Part shown: piece after piece, positions 31,498 through 44,412 of the stretch
Layout: each line of letters starts with the position of its first letter
How positions within the stretch are numbered: position 1 is the stretch's first letter
Assembly (NCBI GenBank): GCA_009801085.1
Contig: VNWV01000008.1
Span: 558,001-622,000, forward strand
Direction: 5' to 3'
Length of the DNA: 64,000 nucleotides
From: Lasiodiplodia sp. COLG20
Lineage: Eukaryota; Ascomycota; Dothideomycetes; Botryosphaeriales; Botryosphaeriaceae
Translations under genes and position numbers: made by a program
Notes under the pieces: generated by a model
Told to the model about the DNA's origin: nothing
The model's database searches: none
The model's input: only the letters and a program-made list of their open reading frames with translations

Positions 31498-34400
31498 TTA
31501 CGCGGCAGCACCGCCCTGACTCCTCAGCTTCCTCCCGCTGCCAGGGACCCCAATACTCTTGCTGAAGTCCTGGCCCTGCGGTAGATTCTCCCTATCCGCA
31601 ACACTCTGGGCGCCAGCAACGGTCATGCGAGTCTGCTTCTTCTTCATCGGCAGCTTGCTTTCCGTCCTGTCGGAGAACTGGCGCTTGAGTGTCGGCGCGA
31701 CCGGCGCAAGGGTCGGGGAGCCGATCGTGAGCGCGACAGTCGGTGGAGCAGATGCGGATTCTGCCGCCGCAGACGGGTTGATAGTGTTGGGGTCGAGCTC
31801 GCGGAGGCCCCCGGTGATGCTGGTATCGCTTGCAGCGCTTGTAGGACGAGCGGAGGGGGCGGGAAGAGAAGTGGTGGTATGCTCCTCGTCTGCGGGCGGG
31901 GCGGCGTCGGTGAAGACCATGCGCTTCGTTGGACTCTTTTGGGGAGATGCGGTGGTAGAGCGGCTGGAGGGAGCTTTGCCCCGGAGCTTGGCAAGGAAAG
32001 AGTCCTGCGCCTCGGTGCGCGGGAGAGTCGTTGGGTATGCGTATTTTGTGACTTGCGGAGTCTCGCCAGTAGGTGCGTAGTCTTGCAGACTTTGTTGCTC
32101 GATCTCCTCGCGAAGAGCTCTGAGTGGGCCACGGATTTCTCCGTCTTCAGCCAGCAGAGGCAGAGTAGCTTGTAGAGTTGCTGTCTTAGCCTCCATGTCC
32201 GAGCTGACATCCTGGATGCGAGAGAAAGACGTGTTGAAGTGCTCGCCGATATTGATATAGGAAGCCTGGACATTGGACGTCAGAGCAGACAGAGATTCAG
32301 TGTGGCTGGTGTGATGCGCCTCATTCTGCTCCCGAATACGGGCCACAATGTCGTCGAGCGAGTGGAGTTGCGAATCCATGTTCTCTATCTGGCTGTTGAC
32401 AATTTTGACCGTTGAATCATGAACCGAAGCGGTGGTTTGACGAAGGGAATCAGTGTGCTCATTTGCACTGGCAAAGTCGGCCTTGATCTTAGTCTTGACG
32501 TTCTCGCGAGACTTGACAACCCCAGTGACCAAATCGGACGCCTTGTTGACCCATCCATCCATGTTCTTGTTGTAGCTCTCTGCAGCCATCTCGAACGTGG
32601 TGTTGGCAGTGTCAAGGTCCTTACCAACATTGGCGATACGCTTGGCTAGGCGCTGCTCCTGAGCAGCCGCAGTCGACTTCATCAGGGCAGCCATCTGAGC
32701 GAGAAGCTCTTCACGCTCAGCAGCAGCTTTTTGCTTCTCCTCTTCAACAACAGAGACTACGCTCGCATGAGCAGCTTTGTTAGACGCGAGGATCTCCAAG
32801 TTGGCTTCAGACATCTGCTTCCGGAGAGTGTCAACCTCCGTGTGTTGCTCGTTCAACTGCTTGATGAGGTCGTCGAAGGTGCTCTTGAAGTCTCGGCCCA
32901 GAGCTGCGTAAGATGAATGAAGCTGGGTGTGGAAGGCCTCAAGCTCTGTCACGATTCCCGCCGAAATTCTCTCTGCGGCTGCAGAAAGGTCATTCAAACC
33001 AGCGCCGACCTTCTGTTTGACGTCCTCACGCAGAAGTTTGATCTCCTCCAACACTTCATTCAGGTCTTCCTTTGACTTGGCCGTTTGCTCATTTACCTCC
33101 TTTTCTGACTGCTCAAAGGCCGTCATCTTTTCTGAAAGGAACGCCTGGGAGACTCCGAGCTTCTCTAGCTCATCTTGCACAAAGCCCTGCATCCGTAGAG
33201 CAAGACCGGCCATCAGCTCCTGTTGATGTGATTGGAAGCCAGAAATGCGCTCGTCAACCATGTTCGTGGTGCTCGCAACCTGAGCCTGGGAGGAGCCCCA
33301 TTGCTGCCGGTTGGCAGCGTGGAGATCGGATTTACGGCGGAGCTTGGAGTGCAGACCACCAATGTCAGAGGTGGTCTTGCCAAGGGTCGAAATGAGGTCT
33401 TGACCAATGTTGGCCAGCTCCTCCTCGGTCTTTGCGTGAGCCTTCCTCAAAGCAGCCTCCTCAGACAGGTTCTGTCTAGTGTGCTCCAAAACCACTTCGG
33501 TCTTCTCCAAGATGCTCTTTGTGCCGTCCAGAATGGATTTAGTCGCCTCGTTGTCTTTCTTGAGCGAGGCAAGATTGTTGGTAAGATTGAACAGCTCTTG
33601 GACCTTGTTCCGGAGATTTGTTTCCATGGTCTCAATCTTATCCTTCTGCTCTTGGACGAGGATCCTCCTGGACTCACTCTCGGTGGTAAGTTCCTCGTAC
33701 GTTTCCTGGGCAAGGTAAACACCGTTCCGCTGTCTGGTGGCAATGAGCTCCATTTTCAGCTTCTCGATCTCTGTAGTGAATTCCCTGAAAAAGGTCTTCT
33801 TAGAAACCATCTGGTTGATCTGAGGCTTGTTTCGGATGTTCTTGGCGCGGAAAGCGTAGTCCAGTGTAGAAATGGTCTCCTCAAGGTTGCTCTTTGCCGG
33901 AGACAGCGTAGCAATGATGCATGTTTTCGTACGTCCACCCAAGGAATCTTGCAGCAGTCGAGTCAACTTGGACTCGCGGTAAGGGATGTGGGAGCTCTTC
34001 TCAACCAAGGCGTTAATGACACGTCCCAAAGTAAGCAAGCTCTTGTTGATCAAGCCAGCCTCAGCTGCACGCTTGTTCTCTGCTCCACTGCGCTGGATGT
34101 TTTCACTGCCAGCCAAGTCGACCAGGTTCAGCTTTCCTGCGCTCACGAAGTCCTCTCCTGTCTCTGTTACGCGCTTCAAGTAGACTGTGATGGTGAAAAC
34201 AGTGTGACTCCGAGAACTCAAGTCGTTACACTTGGTCGCGGCGACTTGTCTCTTGTGGCTGCCTTCGCGGAGCAGTTTGATTCCCTTGGATGCATTGCTG
34301 ATGTGTGACTCTTCCATTCCCTGGACCACAGTTGCAGAATGCCCCTTCTTGCTGTTGTCCTCGTACAGCTTCAACTTGGTGTTGTCGTCGACGGCCAGCA

Positions 34401-35118
34401 GATCGCGAAGCTCTTCATTGTAAAGCTCAATGAAAGAGCATTTGACAGAATTCTCGCATTCTGCGCTCTCAAGCTTCTCGAACAAGGTGTGTAGAACACG
34501 GGGAACGATACCGGCGGCGTCGGGTAGTGGCAGCGTATCGGTGATGTCTCCGGACATGGTGTAGGTCTTTCCGGTACCCGTCTGACCATAGGCGAATATT
34601 GTGCAATTGAAGCCATTCAAAACCTGCGAATATCAATAAGTGGCGTGTAGAGCGCTTTTATTGGCAGCACTCACATCGTCCAAAATGGGCGCAACAACTT
34701 CGTCAAAAACCATCTGCTGGTCAGCAGCTGGTGAGAAGACCTTGTCGAAGCTGTAGGTCTTATTGCTCAGGGCACTAGCTCCCATGGAGAGCTCGACGTT
34801 GTGACCTTTGACTCCATCTGTGGAAACGACGACGCCACTGTTTTCGCGAATCTCTCTGTCATTGCGCCCTCTGCAGCGCACAACGACATTGATGTTGGTA
34901 TCTACTCTCGAATCGAAGTCGCGGTCCTTGCGCTTACGCGACTCTGGGGACCTGGCACGGGTAGCGTTTGTTGCGACGGATGCGATGGACTCGGCGGGCG
35001 ACGCACGACCGGATGGTGTGCCGGCTTGAGCGCGGAGGCTTTGTAGGCTGCGCGCAGTGGGCGGGCGCATGGAGTTCATCCTGCTGGCGGGAAGGCCAGG
35101 TCTGGAGGGACCTGCCAT
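31498..35118 (-). CDS. bimC: Kinesin-5 (BimC/Cut7/Eg5) mitotic motor
   Basis: Exons 35118-34675 and 34623-31498 give 1189 aa, matching A. nidulans BimC in length. The plus-end-directed tetrameric motor slides antiparallel spindle microtubules apart and is needed for bipolar spindle formation. A disordered N-terminus (1-75) precedes the motor domain (about 76-425): P-loop GQTGTGKT at 161-168, switch I NDLSSRSHT, switch II LVDLAGSEN and the helix ending NIRNKPQINQM. A long interrupted coiled coil follows. The C-terminal BimC box (PTGETPQVTKYAYPTTLPRT), whose Thr in ETP is the conserved CDK1 site, lies at about 32020-32082. A basic tail follows. It diverges from the PHAF1-like gene. Confidence 0.96.
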
Positions 35119-35976
35119 TGTAAAATGTGGAGGGGTTTGGTGGGGTCAGGCTGTGTGTTAGTGTCGCGGTTGCAGTGTCAAGCGCGGAGTTGCTATACGG
35201 GAAGCGACGGGTTTGTTTTCGTGTACTGGCAGCGACTGCCGCTTTAGGCGAAAAGTAAACACTGGCGTGGCCGACCCACGACAACACAACTTTCATGGAT
35301 TTTCTCAGACACCCAGCCGGACCGCTCTTTACGAGTTATATACAACCCATAGGCCATCTATCCCCAAGTATATCTCGCAAACCGCGCATGAGCGTGGCGC
35401 GCCGGTCTGCGAACAACCCACGGAATTCGGCGGCGAAACGTCGGCATGACTCAGTGAGTGGCCTAATCGATAAGCGGCCATGTCAGTGTCGCCGGCCGCA
35501 ACCGAGCAACGACATCATCGCCCCAAGCACCAGCACCGCTCTCCTGCCCCTCACGGACATCTCGGTGCTTCTCCTGGACCTTGTGGTAGTGTCTACGCTT
35601 GCGCTGCGTAAACGCGGCTTATCATCACCACATAAGCCAATCTCTAGGCGTCGCTAAAGCTGGCCAGTCATTCCCCGCGTCCCTTGTCTTCCTTGCCGCA
35701 GGCTGGGAGCTCGCCAATCGTGGTTGCATCTCCCTCTGGCCAATATCGCCCCTCAACCCTCGGTCCCGCAGCTATCTTCAGGTTGAGACCAGATAGATCT
35801 CGCGTTTGCAGCTGCGCACCTGGTTGGTTCCAGCCTTGACAGGGCACTAGTGCGCGTGGACGCTGCACGTGGTCGACGTGTTGATAGGCGCGGGGCGTTC
35901 AGGGTCCCGCCCGCAGCTTGCAGCTCCCGCCTCTCACTCCCACGCTTCTTCCTCAACACCCCGAGCTCACCTCAAC
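35119..35976. other. Divergent promoter between kinesin-5 and PHAF1-like gene
   Basis: 858 bp serving both genes. No other gene recognised. Confidence 0.5.
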
Positions 35977-37632
35977 ATGTCAAGTCCTCCGCCGTCCACC
36001 GCCATAACCCCAGGTCGCTCCCTGGGGTTCATGAGTGAGTTTCACCACCCAAACTTGCTTGCGTATGCCGGATACTAACTGCTCATAGCGCTTGGCGCCT
36101 CACTCCATGACATCCTCACTCGAATCAAGGCCCAGCCTTCCCTCTACCCCAAGATCCAGCTCCTATTCGACCCCAAGTATCCGTTGCGCATCCCTGTCGT
36201 CATCACCTTACCGGAGAACGGCATCCGTCTGCGTTTCGACGGCCCTGACCAACGCCTACGGCTCATTGAGGTCATCGACTTCACCAAGACAAAGCTCAGT
36301 TACAAGAATACCGAGGTAGTGAAAGCCGGAGAAGGTGCTGTCAGCGCTCTAGGTGCCCGAGCTGGCCCGACAGGTCCTCGTTTTCGCCATGTTTACGACA
36401 GATTGCTTGGTCCGACGTATGCTGGAGAGTATATCCCTCCTGCTGCTGACGACACCAAGGGAGTTGGAACATACGTCTTATCATACCCTGGGATTGCCTT
36501 CAACTTTCCTCTGCTAGCTTCTTCATGGTCTGCCGACAAAGACTTCGTCTCTTTGTTGTCGTCTCATGCCGCATCTGCAGCTACATCCATGGCTATCTTC
36601 CACGGCGAGTCTTGGTCCAAAGCGCGGGGTACACTGTTTACCCATACTCCTCCCAACCCCAGATCCCTTGAGCTTGCGGCCAAGGCGAATGTTGCCGATG
36701 ATATAGAAGTCGCCAGAATCTACGGTGAAGGCCGTATCGAGCTCGTCAGGCGCTCCAGCCCACCGTTCTGGATCAATCTGAGCGAGACCACCCCGCAGGA
36801 TCTGATCACCGAACTGGGGCCGCCGGATGCCATCTATCGCAAGAATGATAACCGCCTTTCGATTCACGGAAACAAGCAGAACACCCTAGATGCTCTCAGT
36901 AATAGTGTTGGCTCGATGGCATACGGAGACGCTGAGTCCTCTGATACTGATGATCACGAATCATTCACGGGCTCTGAACCAGAAGAGTCCGAGGGATCTG
37001 AGGATGGTGGGAAAGTTTACCTGGATACAGATGACTCGACATCGGCGGAACACTTCTACAACTACTTCCACCACGGCTTCGATGTGCTCATTTCGAGGCC
37101 AACTGCAATTTCCACCGCTTCGCCGACTTCACAACATGAGCCTCGCGAGATTCCGAAGGATTTTCCGAATTCCAGAAATAACCTAGTTGCAACCAAAGTC
37201 ATCTTCCACGGAAACGTTCCTGGTTCATATCCTTTCAACCGCCACCGAAGAAGTCGCTGGACGCTCGAGCATGTCCCGACAGAACTGTATAGGGAATCTC
37301 TCACATCTGAAATGTCGTTTACGGATGTCAAGGGCCGTCTTTGTGAAGCTTTCAAGTCGGCATGTGCGACGGAAGAGGAGGAACGCTCGATGCAGCGCGG
37401 GATGGTATTAAACCGAGGCTGGGGAGACAGTCCAGGCAGCAGCTGCGAGCTCCTTGGTGGATTCGAGGAAGCAACAAGCTCACCCATCCAGAAGAAGAAG
37501 GGCCGCTCTGGCGGAGCATCTGCTGCGCCGGCCGTTGATTCGACGTTCGGCATTAGTGAGATCTTTGGCTTCCCGGGCTTGATCTTCGAAGTGCTGAAGA
37601 ATGATACTGTCAGCACCCTGACAGTCATCTGA
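35977..37632 (+). CDS. PHAF1 / UPF0183 family protein (phagophore assembly factor-like)
   Basis: Exons 35977-36034 and 36089-37632 give 533 aa. The UPF0183 family includes human PHAF1 (C16orf70), which binds phosphoinositides at the phagophore with BCAS3. Conserved segments: GRSLGFM joined to TLGASLHDILTRIK across the intron, the PLxIPVVITLPENGIRLRFD strand region, a GPTYAGEYIPP loop, YPGIAFNFPL, TPQDLITELGPPDAIYRKND, YNYFHHGFDVLI and the C-terminal GISEIFGFPGLIFEVLKN. Acidic and Ser-rich insertions (about 280-320) are fungal additions. Role in autophagy is transferred from the animal family and unproven in fungi. Confidence 0.88.
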
Positions 37633-38277
37633 GCCCTTTGAATCTCGTGATCAAACATTCATTCATGGCGTTTAGGGCGCTAGGCTGGGCGGCGAATACC
37701 CTGATTATTACAAGCATACTATCAGCATGGCAGACAGCTGCATTCACCACAGCATATGTGGAACGGGAGCATTGCATGATTTCCTTTGCATCAAGCAGAA
37801 TTCTGGTACGGTCCGTTCGGATATGATCAAATTAATTCACAATATTTGATTGCTGAAGACATCGCAAGCTATTATGCATCTCGGGTCCATAGCGATCTCG
37901 CTCTGCAACTTCCGCCCAGTGATTCCATTCCGGTGAGGATCGTCTTGTTAGGCTAATGATCGCGTTTCTAGCAGATGCGCTAAAGCAAGCCACCAGCTTT
38001 TGCAGCGGATAAACGGCAGTATAAGTGGCTGGGGATAGAAATGATGGGCTGGGGCCACCAGTGTCAGCCGCATGATCAGCTCTGCAGGAATGGATTAGGT
38101 CGTCAATTATTTTCTCGGGGGCTGAATTGATGCCTTGTTCTTAAAATCCGCCGCCGAGCCACCATTCTCAGCCTCCATTTCCGCCCTACCGCACACGCGT
38201 CCACTTTCCCCGAAGAGCGACCCGAACCGGCCAAAAAGAACCAGGAAACACGTAAGGGGACCTGCGCGCACGTCATC
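37633..38277. other. Intergenic, promoter of the CorA-like gene
   Basis: 645 bp in tandem orientation. AT-rich at 37800-37870. Nothing else recognised. Confidence 0.5.
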
Positions 38278-41200
38278 ATGTCCCGCCGCCGCGGATTATC
38301 ACCACCACCACCACCAACCCGCCCCTCGCACCGCCACTACTACAACAGCAGCGGCGGCGGCCGCGCCTGCCCGGCGCCCTACAGCCGCGACCACGGCGGC
38401 CGCCACGTCACGCGCACGCGGCCGGAGCAGCGCTTCGCAACCGCCCCAGTAGCAGCTGCTGCAGCTGCAGACCTCGACTTATACGGGCGTAGTCGTCGTC
38501 GCACCGAAGACGATGCGGCGGCCGACCTGCCTGCGGTGTTCGACCACGTGCGTCGCAGCGGCGACCGCCGCGCCGCCGCCGCCGACCGTGAGTACGAGGT
38601 CGGCTTTGGCGGTGGTGCTGATGATGATGATGACTACGAGTATCGCGAGATTCGTCGTCGGCGCGAGAGGTCCAGGTCCAGGTCCAGGCCCAGGTCCAGG
38701 TCTAGGATTCGTAGGTATCGCAATTACTCGACCTATACGACGACGATTCCGGCGAGGCATTCCGTCAGGGTAGGTCGGACTGAGGACGTTGTCGCAGAAG
38801 CGCCCGCAGCTGGTGAAGAAGCCGCAGCGGAGATTCCGGAGCAGTATGAGGAGGAGATTGGGTTTGAGTCGCCGGACGATGTATTCGGGGACGGAGGGGG
38901 TGGGTTGGGGTATGAGGAACGTGAGGGGATGCGGTATGGGGATTTTATGCTGAGTATGCGGAGTAAGGATGTTTTCGGGGTGTTTGCGACAGGGCTGGGG
39001 GGAGAAGGGGAAGATGATAGGGATGTGAGTGATGCAAAAGAGGAGGAGGGAGGAGGAGCCGTAGGCGTGAATGGCGTGGATGCGACGAGTACTGTAGGGA
39101 GTGCGCATGAGACGAGGTACAGAGTGCTTTTCTCGCAGTGGGTGGAGAATGGGAGTGGTGGGGAGGATCCGGTGGCAGAGTTAGTCGTGGAGATGGAGAA
39201 AGGAGTAGGTACGAGGGGGAAAGCGAGAAGGGGCCTGTTTGAGTGGGTGCATGTCAAACAAGATGTTATGAACTTTGAGGCTTTCACGGTAAGTTCTGAA
39301 AGGTGCGAATGCAGCAATAGCTAACGGTACAAAGCGGCGGGTCGAGAAAGCAAGCAGACTTAACCAGGAGGAGAAAAAATACGTCTCGAAGGTGCTGAGA
39401 GGCATCTCCAGACAATTCGAGAAGCCATTGCTGACGCAGGATGGGATGCAAGGGAAATACATGATGGCTAATTTCAACCAAGAGTTTGACGACACTACGG
39501 GAGCTCCCAGCGTTGCTTTCATCTGTTTGCCGTTCTTCACGCTTGAGAAGTATGGACCACCAAGGCTCCCAGAGAACTCCAAAGCGCACCCGAAAAGGAC
39601 GCTGTTACAGACACTGTTCTCTTCGGCCAGTCGAGCACAGGATCTTCAGCAGGCCGTAACCCAGCTTCCGAACACGCCGAAAGACTTTCTGTTTCATGTG
39701 CGTCAGATTTGGGCTTTCATCGTAGACGATAGTGAGTTTTGCATTTCTTTATTATTATTTTTTTTTTTCAAAATCTGCGTGAGAGGCTCGTACCCCGTGA
39801 ATGTTTTGCAGAGCCATCATCTTCCATATGTAACAACTGCCCTAAGTGCTTGGTTTATAGCTAGACATGGCATTTACCATACTATCAATGAAAAAGATTT
39901 CCCCGGGTCGTTTGCTAATTTTTCTTGTAGAGTTCATGATCACCTGCTCAGGCGAAGATCCACCGTCGATTGCCCGAGATTCGATCACAATCACCTCACA
40001 ACCTTTGGCGGCTGATGCAGTGAAATCAACGCCTCAGTATATCGAGGTATCTGACGAGTGCATGAATATATGGCTTCTACCATTGGAGAAGTGCAAAACA
40101 TGGTTTGTAAGCTACATCAGCCATATATACCTTTTTTTTTTTTTGGTCATGTCTGATTCGGTGCTACAGATGCTGCATTCCAACTTCTTCGATACCATGG
40201 TTGACTACGACATTGAAGCTGGTTTCTCATACACAATCACATTCGAAAACACAGTGCTGAGCGAGAATGATTGGCCGAAAGTCTACGAGAAAGCGCAACG
40301 GGCAACAGTCCGGATATCTATCAGCAGCGGGTATGTTGGTATTAACCTTGCATTTAAGCTTGGCTCACAAGTCCTCCAGTGACAGCGGATACTCGCTGAG
40401 GATACCAACAACCACTCCAGGAGGCTACTCTGATGACGATGCTGAGACCCTGGTCTCCGAACCATCGAGCGAGCCGGTTAATTTTCCAGACTTGGAGCTC
40501 TCTAAGGACCAATTCCACGTTTTTACCTGGTTGGCTAGCACCAACAACAGCGAAGATCGCTCCGTAAGCGCGGTCCGCTTGGGGAAGGCGTTGGAAGAGG
40601 TTCAAAAACTCCTGCTTAGAGAGAGCCATCCGATCGATCGAAAAGAGTACAAATCAGCTTTCATTGAGGGGAAGCGAAACAGATCCTCGTACCAGTCTGT
40701 GAGAGATGCTTTGGAAGCTCTTCCCACACCCACCAAAGCGGCACTGGAATGGAAGAAATCAGTGACTGGGTTTGTCAAGGACTTCGTGGACATATTTCAG
40801 TTCTTCCTTCCGCTAGACTGCCAAGCCACAGCGGCAGCTTGCTTCTGGGCAGCTATTCACCGTATGCTGAACAGACCTATTCCACAGGACAAGCTCTCTG
40901 AGATTGAAGAGCTCAGCAGAATCTCGAGTTATGCAAAGCGTTTGAGAGATCTATCCAAAAACATATCCGACCTCGAAGTTCCCCCGCCATCTCAAAGCAA
41001 CCCTCCAGACAAGTTCGTTGTGGCCTGGATCCACACATGTCTGGCCGTCTGTCATTGGAAACCTTCCGACATGTCGGCATTCGACCACCATCTTGAGCGC
41101 TCCGAGAATGAACTGGTTAGCGGTCTGCCCAGCTTTCTGCGCAGTTTCCAGGATAAGCCCTTAGAAAACAGAGCTGCTGCCATGCCTTTAGGCATATTGA

Positions 41201-42091
41201 GCCTGCTCACGCAAGAGCTCCTGATGGACTTCACCGGCATGAGGCCTGACGTATTCACCTCGTATCGTGACTACTACTACCAACTGGTACATCGAATCCC
41301 GCACTCCCACTTCCCATTCCACCCCCTCTGCTTCTCCATTCCAGACACAGCCATCCTAATAAAAGACCCAGAAAAACCGCATGGACGAAGACCCGCTCAA
41401 CCGCGCCCACCAAAAGAGCATCAACGCCTTCAAGCAAGAGCTCGAAGCCATCACCAACGTCCTGAACCAACAACTCACCGTCCTCACCGACTTCGGCCTG
41501 GCGCTCGAGCAGCGCAAGCAGCATGCCGGCCGCACGCTCTTCTCGGCGCCCTACGCCGTCGCGCCCAACGTCGTCGACAACTGCGCCGCCGCCGTCGACT
41601 CCAAGATCCGCGGCTTCGCCGGCATGCGCCAGAACGCCGAGGCGCTGCGCCTGGCCAGTCTCGAGATGATCGACTCGAACAAAGACCGCCAGGAGGCCGC
41701 TATTTACGCGTTTACTATCGTTACGATCGTGTTCTTGCCGCTGTCGTTTGTGTCGGGCTTCATGGGGATGAATACGGCGGATATTCGCGACATGCCGCAT
41801 CGGCAGTGGGTCTTTTGGGCTGCGGGTATACCGCTGACGATATTGATCATCTTGCTGGGGCTCATCGGGGCTGGTGAGTTGGGAAATGCGTGGAGCTGGT
41901 GTCTGCGGATGCTAAGTGGGAACCGGTCTTCTGGGGGACGCAGAGGGCGTGGAGGAGTTGCAGAGCCGATATCATATACCGAGAGGGTGACTGCAGGGTT
42001 GAGAGAAGATGGCGATGAGGAAACAGCTGCACCTAGGAGGACGGTGCAGGGCGGGTTGATTAGAAGAAAGACATTGGCATCAAGGAGGTGA
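38278..42091 (+). CDS. Large CorA-family divalent cation transporter-like protein
   Basis: Exons 38278-39288, 39335-39731, 39931-40106, 40170-40330, 40380-41286 and 41372-42091 give 1123 aa in phase. The C-terminus has the CorA/Mrs2/ZntB layout: a long helix (NAFKQELEAITNVLNQQLTV, SLEMIDSNKDRQEAA), TM1 (FTIVTIVFLPLSFVSGFMGM) ending in the GMN motif at 1016-1018, a short loop and TM2 (VFWAAGIPLTILIILLGLIG). CorA channels conduct Mg2+ or related ions as pentamers. The first 340 residues are a low-complexity, mostly disordered extension with an Arg/Ser tract, a feature of large fungal CorA-like proteins of unknown substrate. Exon 3 contains the FMITCS strand typical of the CorA cytosolic domain. 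The 199-nt second intron is longer than its neighbours. Confidence 0.85.
38671..38706 (+). repeat. CCAGGT hexanucleotide repeat coding Arg-Ser
   Basis: About six near-perfect copies of CCAGGT (with one CCAGGC variant), coding an alternating Arg/Ser tract in the N-terminal extension of the CorA-like protein. Confidence 0.8.
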
Positions 42092-42344
42092 GAGGGGCGT
42101 AAAACAAAATCGGAGGAGCTTGCGGGAGCTTGAAGTGCTCTTCAAGGTGCAGACATCATGAAACGGACGAGACTGCTCAGCATAGTCAAAGCGCAATCAG
42201 CAAAGACAAGATTTTCAAAGGAGCAGATGATTTGGAAGGACAGCAGTACTACCCTATCCAAGTTTAATTCAAGTAACGCCAATGTAATCCAACAAATGAG
42301 GGTATACAACTAAACGCTCTATCCAACAATGACGTAAAACCAAA

Positions 42345-44412
42345 TCATGACCTCCCTTCCAGCACAGCCGCCGCCCTACCCAAAAAGCCATTGAAGTCTT
42401 TCACCCTATCCAACAAACCACCTCCAGGACCAACAGCACTAACGCCATTACTCAAAGCATCTTCAATCTCCCATAAGGGGCTAACCTGCGGACCTTCATC
42501 CTCCCGGCCCTCCCGGGCGGCCTTCTCTCTCCCCCGCTGCACAGCAGTCTCGATGCCGTACAGCGCATCGCTCAGTTCCTCATCACGCCGCCTCTTCGCC
42601 TCAGCCTCCATGTGAGCCTGACGAACCGCATCCATGCGCAGCGCGACCTGCTCGCGCTCCTTACGTATACCCAAGAACTCCGAGCGCAGCGCAACCTTCT
42701 CCTTCGTAGCAGCCTTGAGCCGAACGCGCAGGGCCTCCCCAGCGTCAACGGCCTCGGTCAGCTCGAAGAGACGGTCGGCCAACTCCGTGGAGAATGCTTG
42801 GACGACACCAGAGCGGCGCTTGAGTTCGGCACGGCGAGGCTTGTCGGAGGTGCCCACTTCGGCAGCCTGTCGAATGAGGGAGTCGTTCATGCGGGCGATG
42901 AGTTCGGCAGTGACCTGCGCGAGGATATCGACAGGGTTGACAGCAGGCAGGCGCGGATTGGCCACCGCGGACGGTGTGGGGAGCTCGAGTTCGTCGATTT
43001 CAGAAGCGTCATCGGTGGGTTTGCGAGGCGCTGACATGCGATAGACGGTAACAGGAATGCGTGGACCTCTGTCAGCGGCGGCGGCGTTGCGACGAGGTCG
43101 CTTTCGCGCTGGACCGTCTGAACTTGGCTGTTCTTTTCGTGGTTTTGGAGCCGGCGGTGCACGTTTAGGCAATGAAGGTCTGCCACGAGACTTTCGCTGA
43201 GATGCAATGTTGCTCGCTGAAATCTTGGGTGATGAGGCTTGAGACACAGTGTCATCTCCAGAAGATGCAGCTTCTTCTTCGGGCTGAGAAGCAACTGAGT
43301 CTGCATCCTCCTCCTGAATGCTCTCAAGCTGGCGATGAGAAGCAACTGGAGAAAGTTCATCCGCTGATGATTCGTCCTCTTCAACTTCCCCAACTTCTTC
43401 ATCCTCGGTCAACTCATCGTGAACTTTCGCTGCCTGTAAACTTCTGCGAGTTGGCCTCTTAGCGGCGGTCTTAGACGGCTCGGCGACAGTGCTTCCGGGG
43501 TCTTCGATAGATTTTCGAGGTCGCCCAGAGCGTTTCGAAGCAGGAGCAGGGCTAGCTTCATCCTGACTGACAAACAAGCCAGGGCTCGAAGCTGCCCTGG
43601 CGCTTCCAACATTCTTCAATGAGCTCAAAGGTCTGCGCCCTGTCGACAATGTATGGTCCACGTCATTATCCTCCAACTCATCTTCCGCATCCGCCGCAAT
43701 GGCTACCGGAGTCGCATGGACAATCCCACTTGTTCTCCTTGACGAATTGTCTTGTGATTTCCCTGCAGATGCTTGGTGCTCCTCGTCGTTCTGCTCTAGC
43801 TCATCTTGCTGGCTTTCCGGCACTTGCTGGGCAGAACTAGGCCTCTTCCTCTTCCCTGTGATAGATGGAGTCACAAACGCCTGTTCATTTTCACGGCTTG
43901 GCGTCTTCGAACGCCGCTGTGCCCCACTCCGAGTCCGAACCGAAGAACCGCCCGGCGCTGCAGCGGGAGGTTGTTCCTTTGGCGTTTTACGAGCGGACGC
44001 TCTCGGCGGTAGCGGAGCCGGAGATTTTCGAGACGAACGCTGTGCGGATAGTGCATTTGAGGTGCGGCGCGATGAATTGGAGGCAGGAGTTCGGCGAGTT
44101 GAGCGTTGCGCAGGTAGAGGGTCTGCTGCGGCAGCGGGTGTGCGATGCGACGAGGGCTGAGGGGGCGGCGCTTTCGGGGTTGGGCGCGAAGAGGGTTGCG
44201 CGGGGAGAGCTGAAGCACCGAAGGTGAATCCAAAGTTCCCCACGGATAGACCGCTCGTGCTGCTGGTTGTAAGCGGGGCGCGGCGGCGGCGGAAGAGCGT
44301 ATAGCTTACCCGGCGCCGCGCTGGCGCATGCGGCGTCTTTCCTCGCGATCTACAATGATTTGATTAGACATGATCTTCTTTATGAGCTGGGAGATTTACC
44401 ATTTGGCGCCAT
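42345..44412 (-). CDS. Probable Ame1/CENP-U-like inner kinetochore protein
   Basis: Exons 44412-44400 (13 nt), 44349-44310 (40 nt) and 44262-42345 join in phase to 656 aa. The small exons give MAPNDREERRRMRQRGAG, leading to NFGFTFG, which fits the conserved N-terminus of fungal Ame1-type proteins. The long middle is disordered, basic and Ser/Pro-rich with AT-hook-like KRSGRPRKS and KSRGRPSLPK. The conserved C-terminus starts at RIPVTVYRMS, then PAVNPVDILAQVTAELIARM and a coiled coil (ELADRLFELTEAVDAGEALR, EFLGIRKEREQVALRMDAV). Ame1/CENP-U belongs to the CCAN complex that links centromeric chromatin to Mis12. The family call rests on remembered similarity of these segments. The last acceptor could be three bases downstream (44259). 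Confidence 0.6.

Noticed and set aside
33232..34308. 358-codon plus-strand frame
   Set aside because: Antisense of the kinesin-5 motor and coiled coil; no independent evidence.
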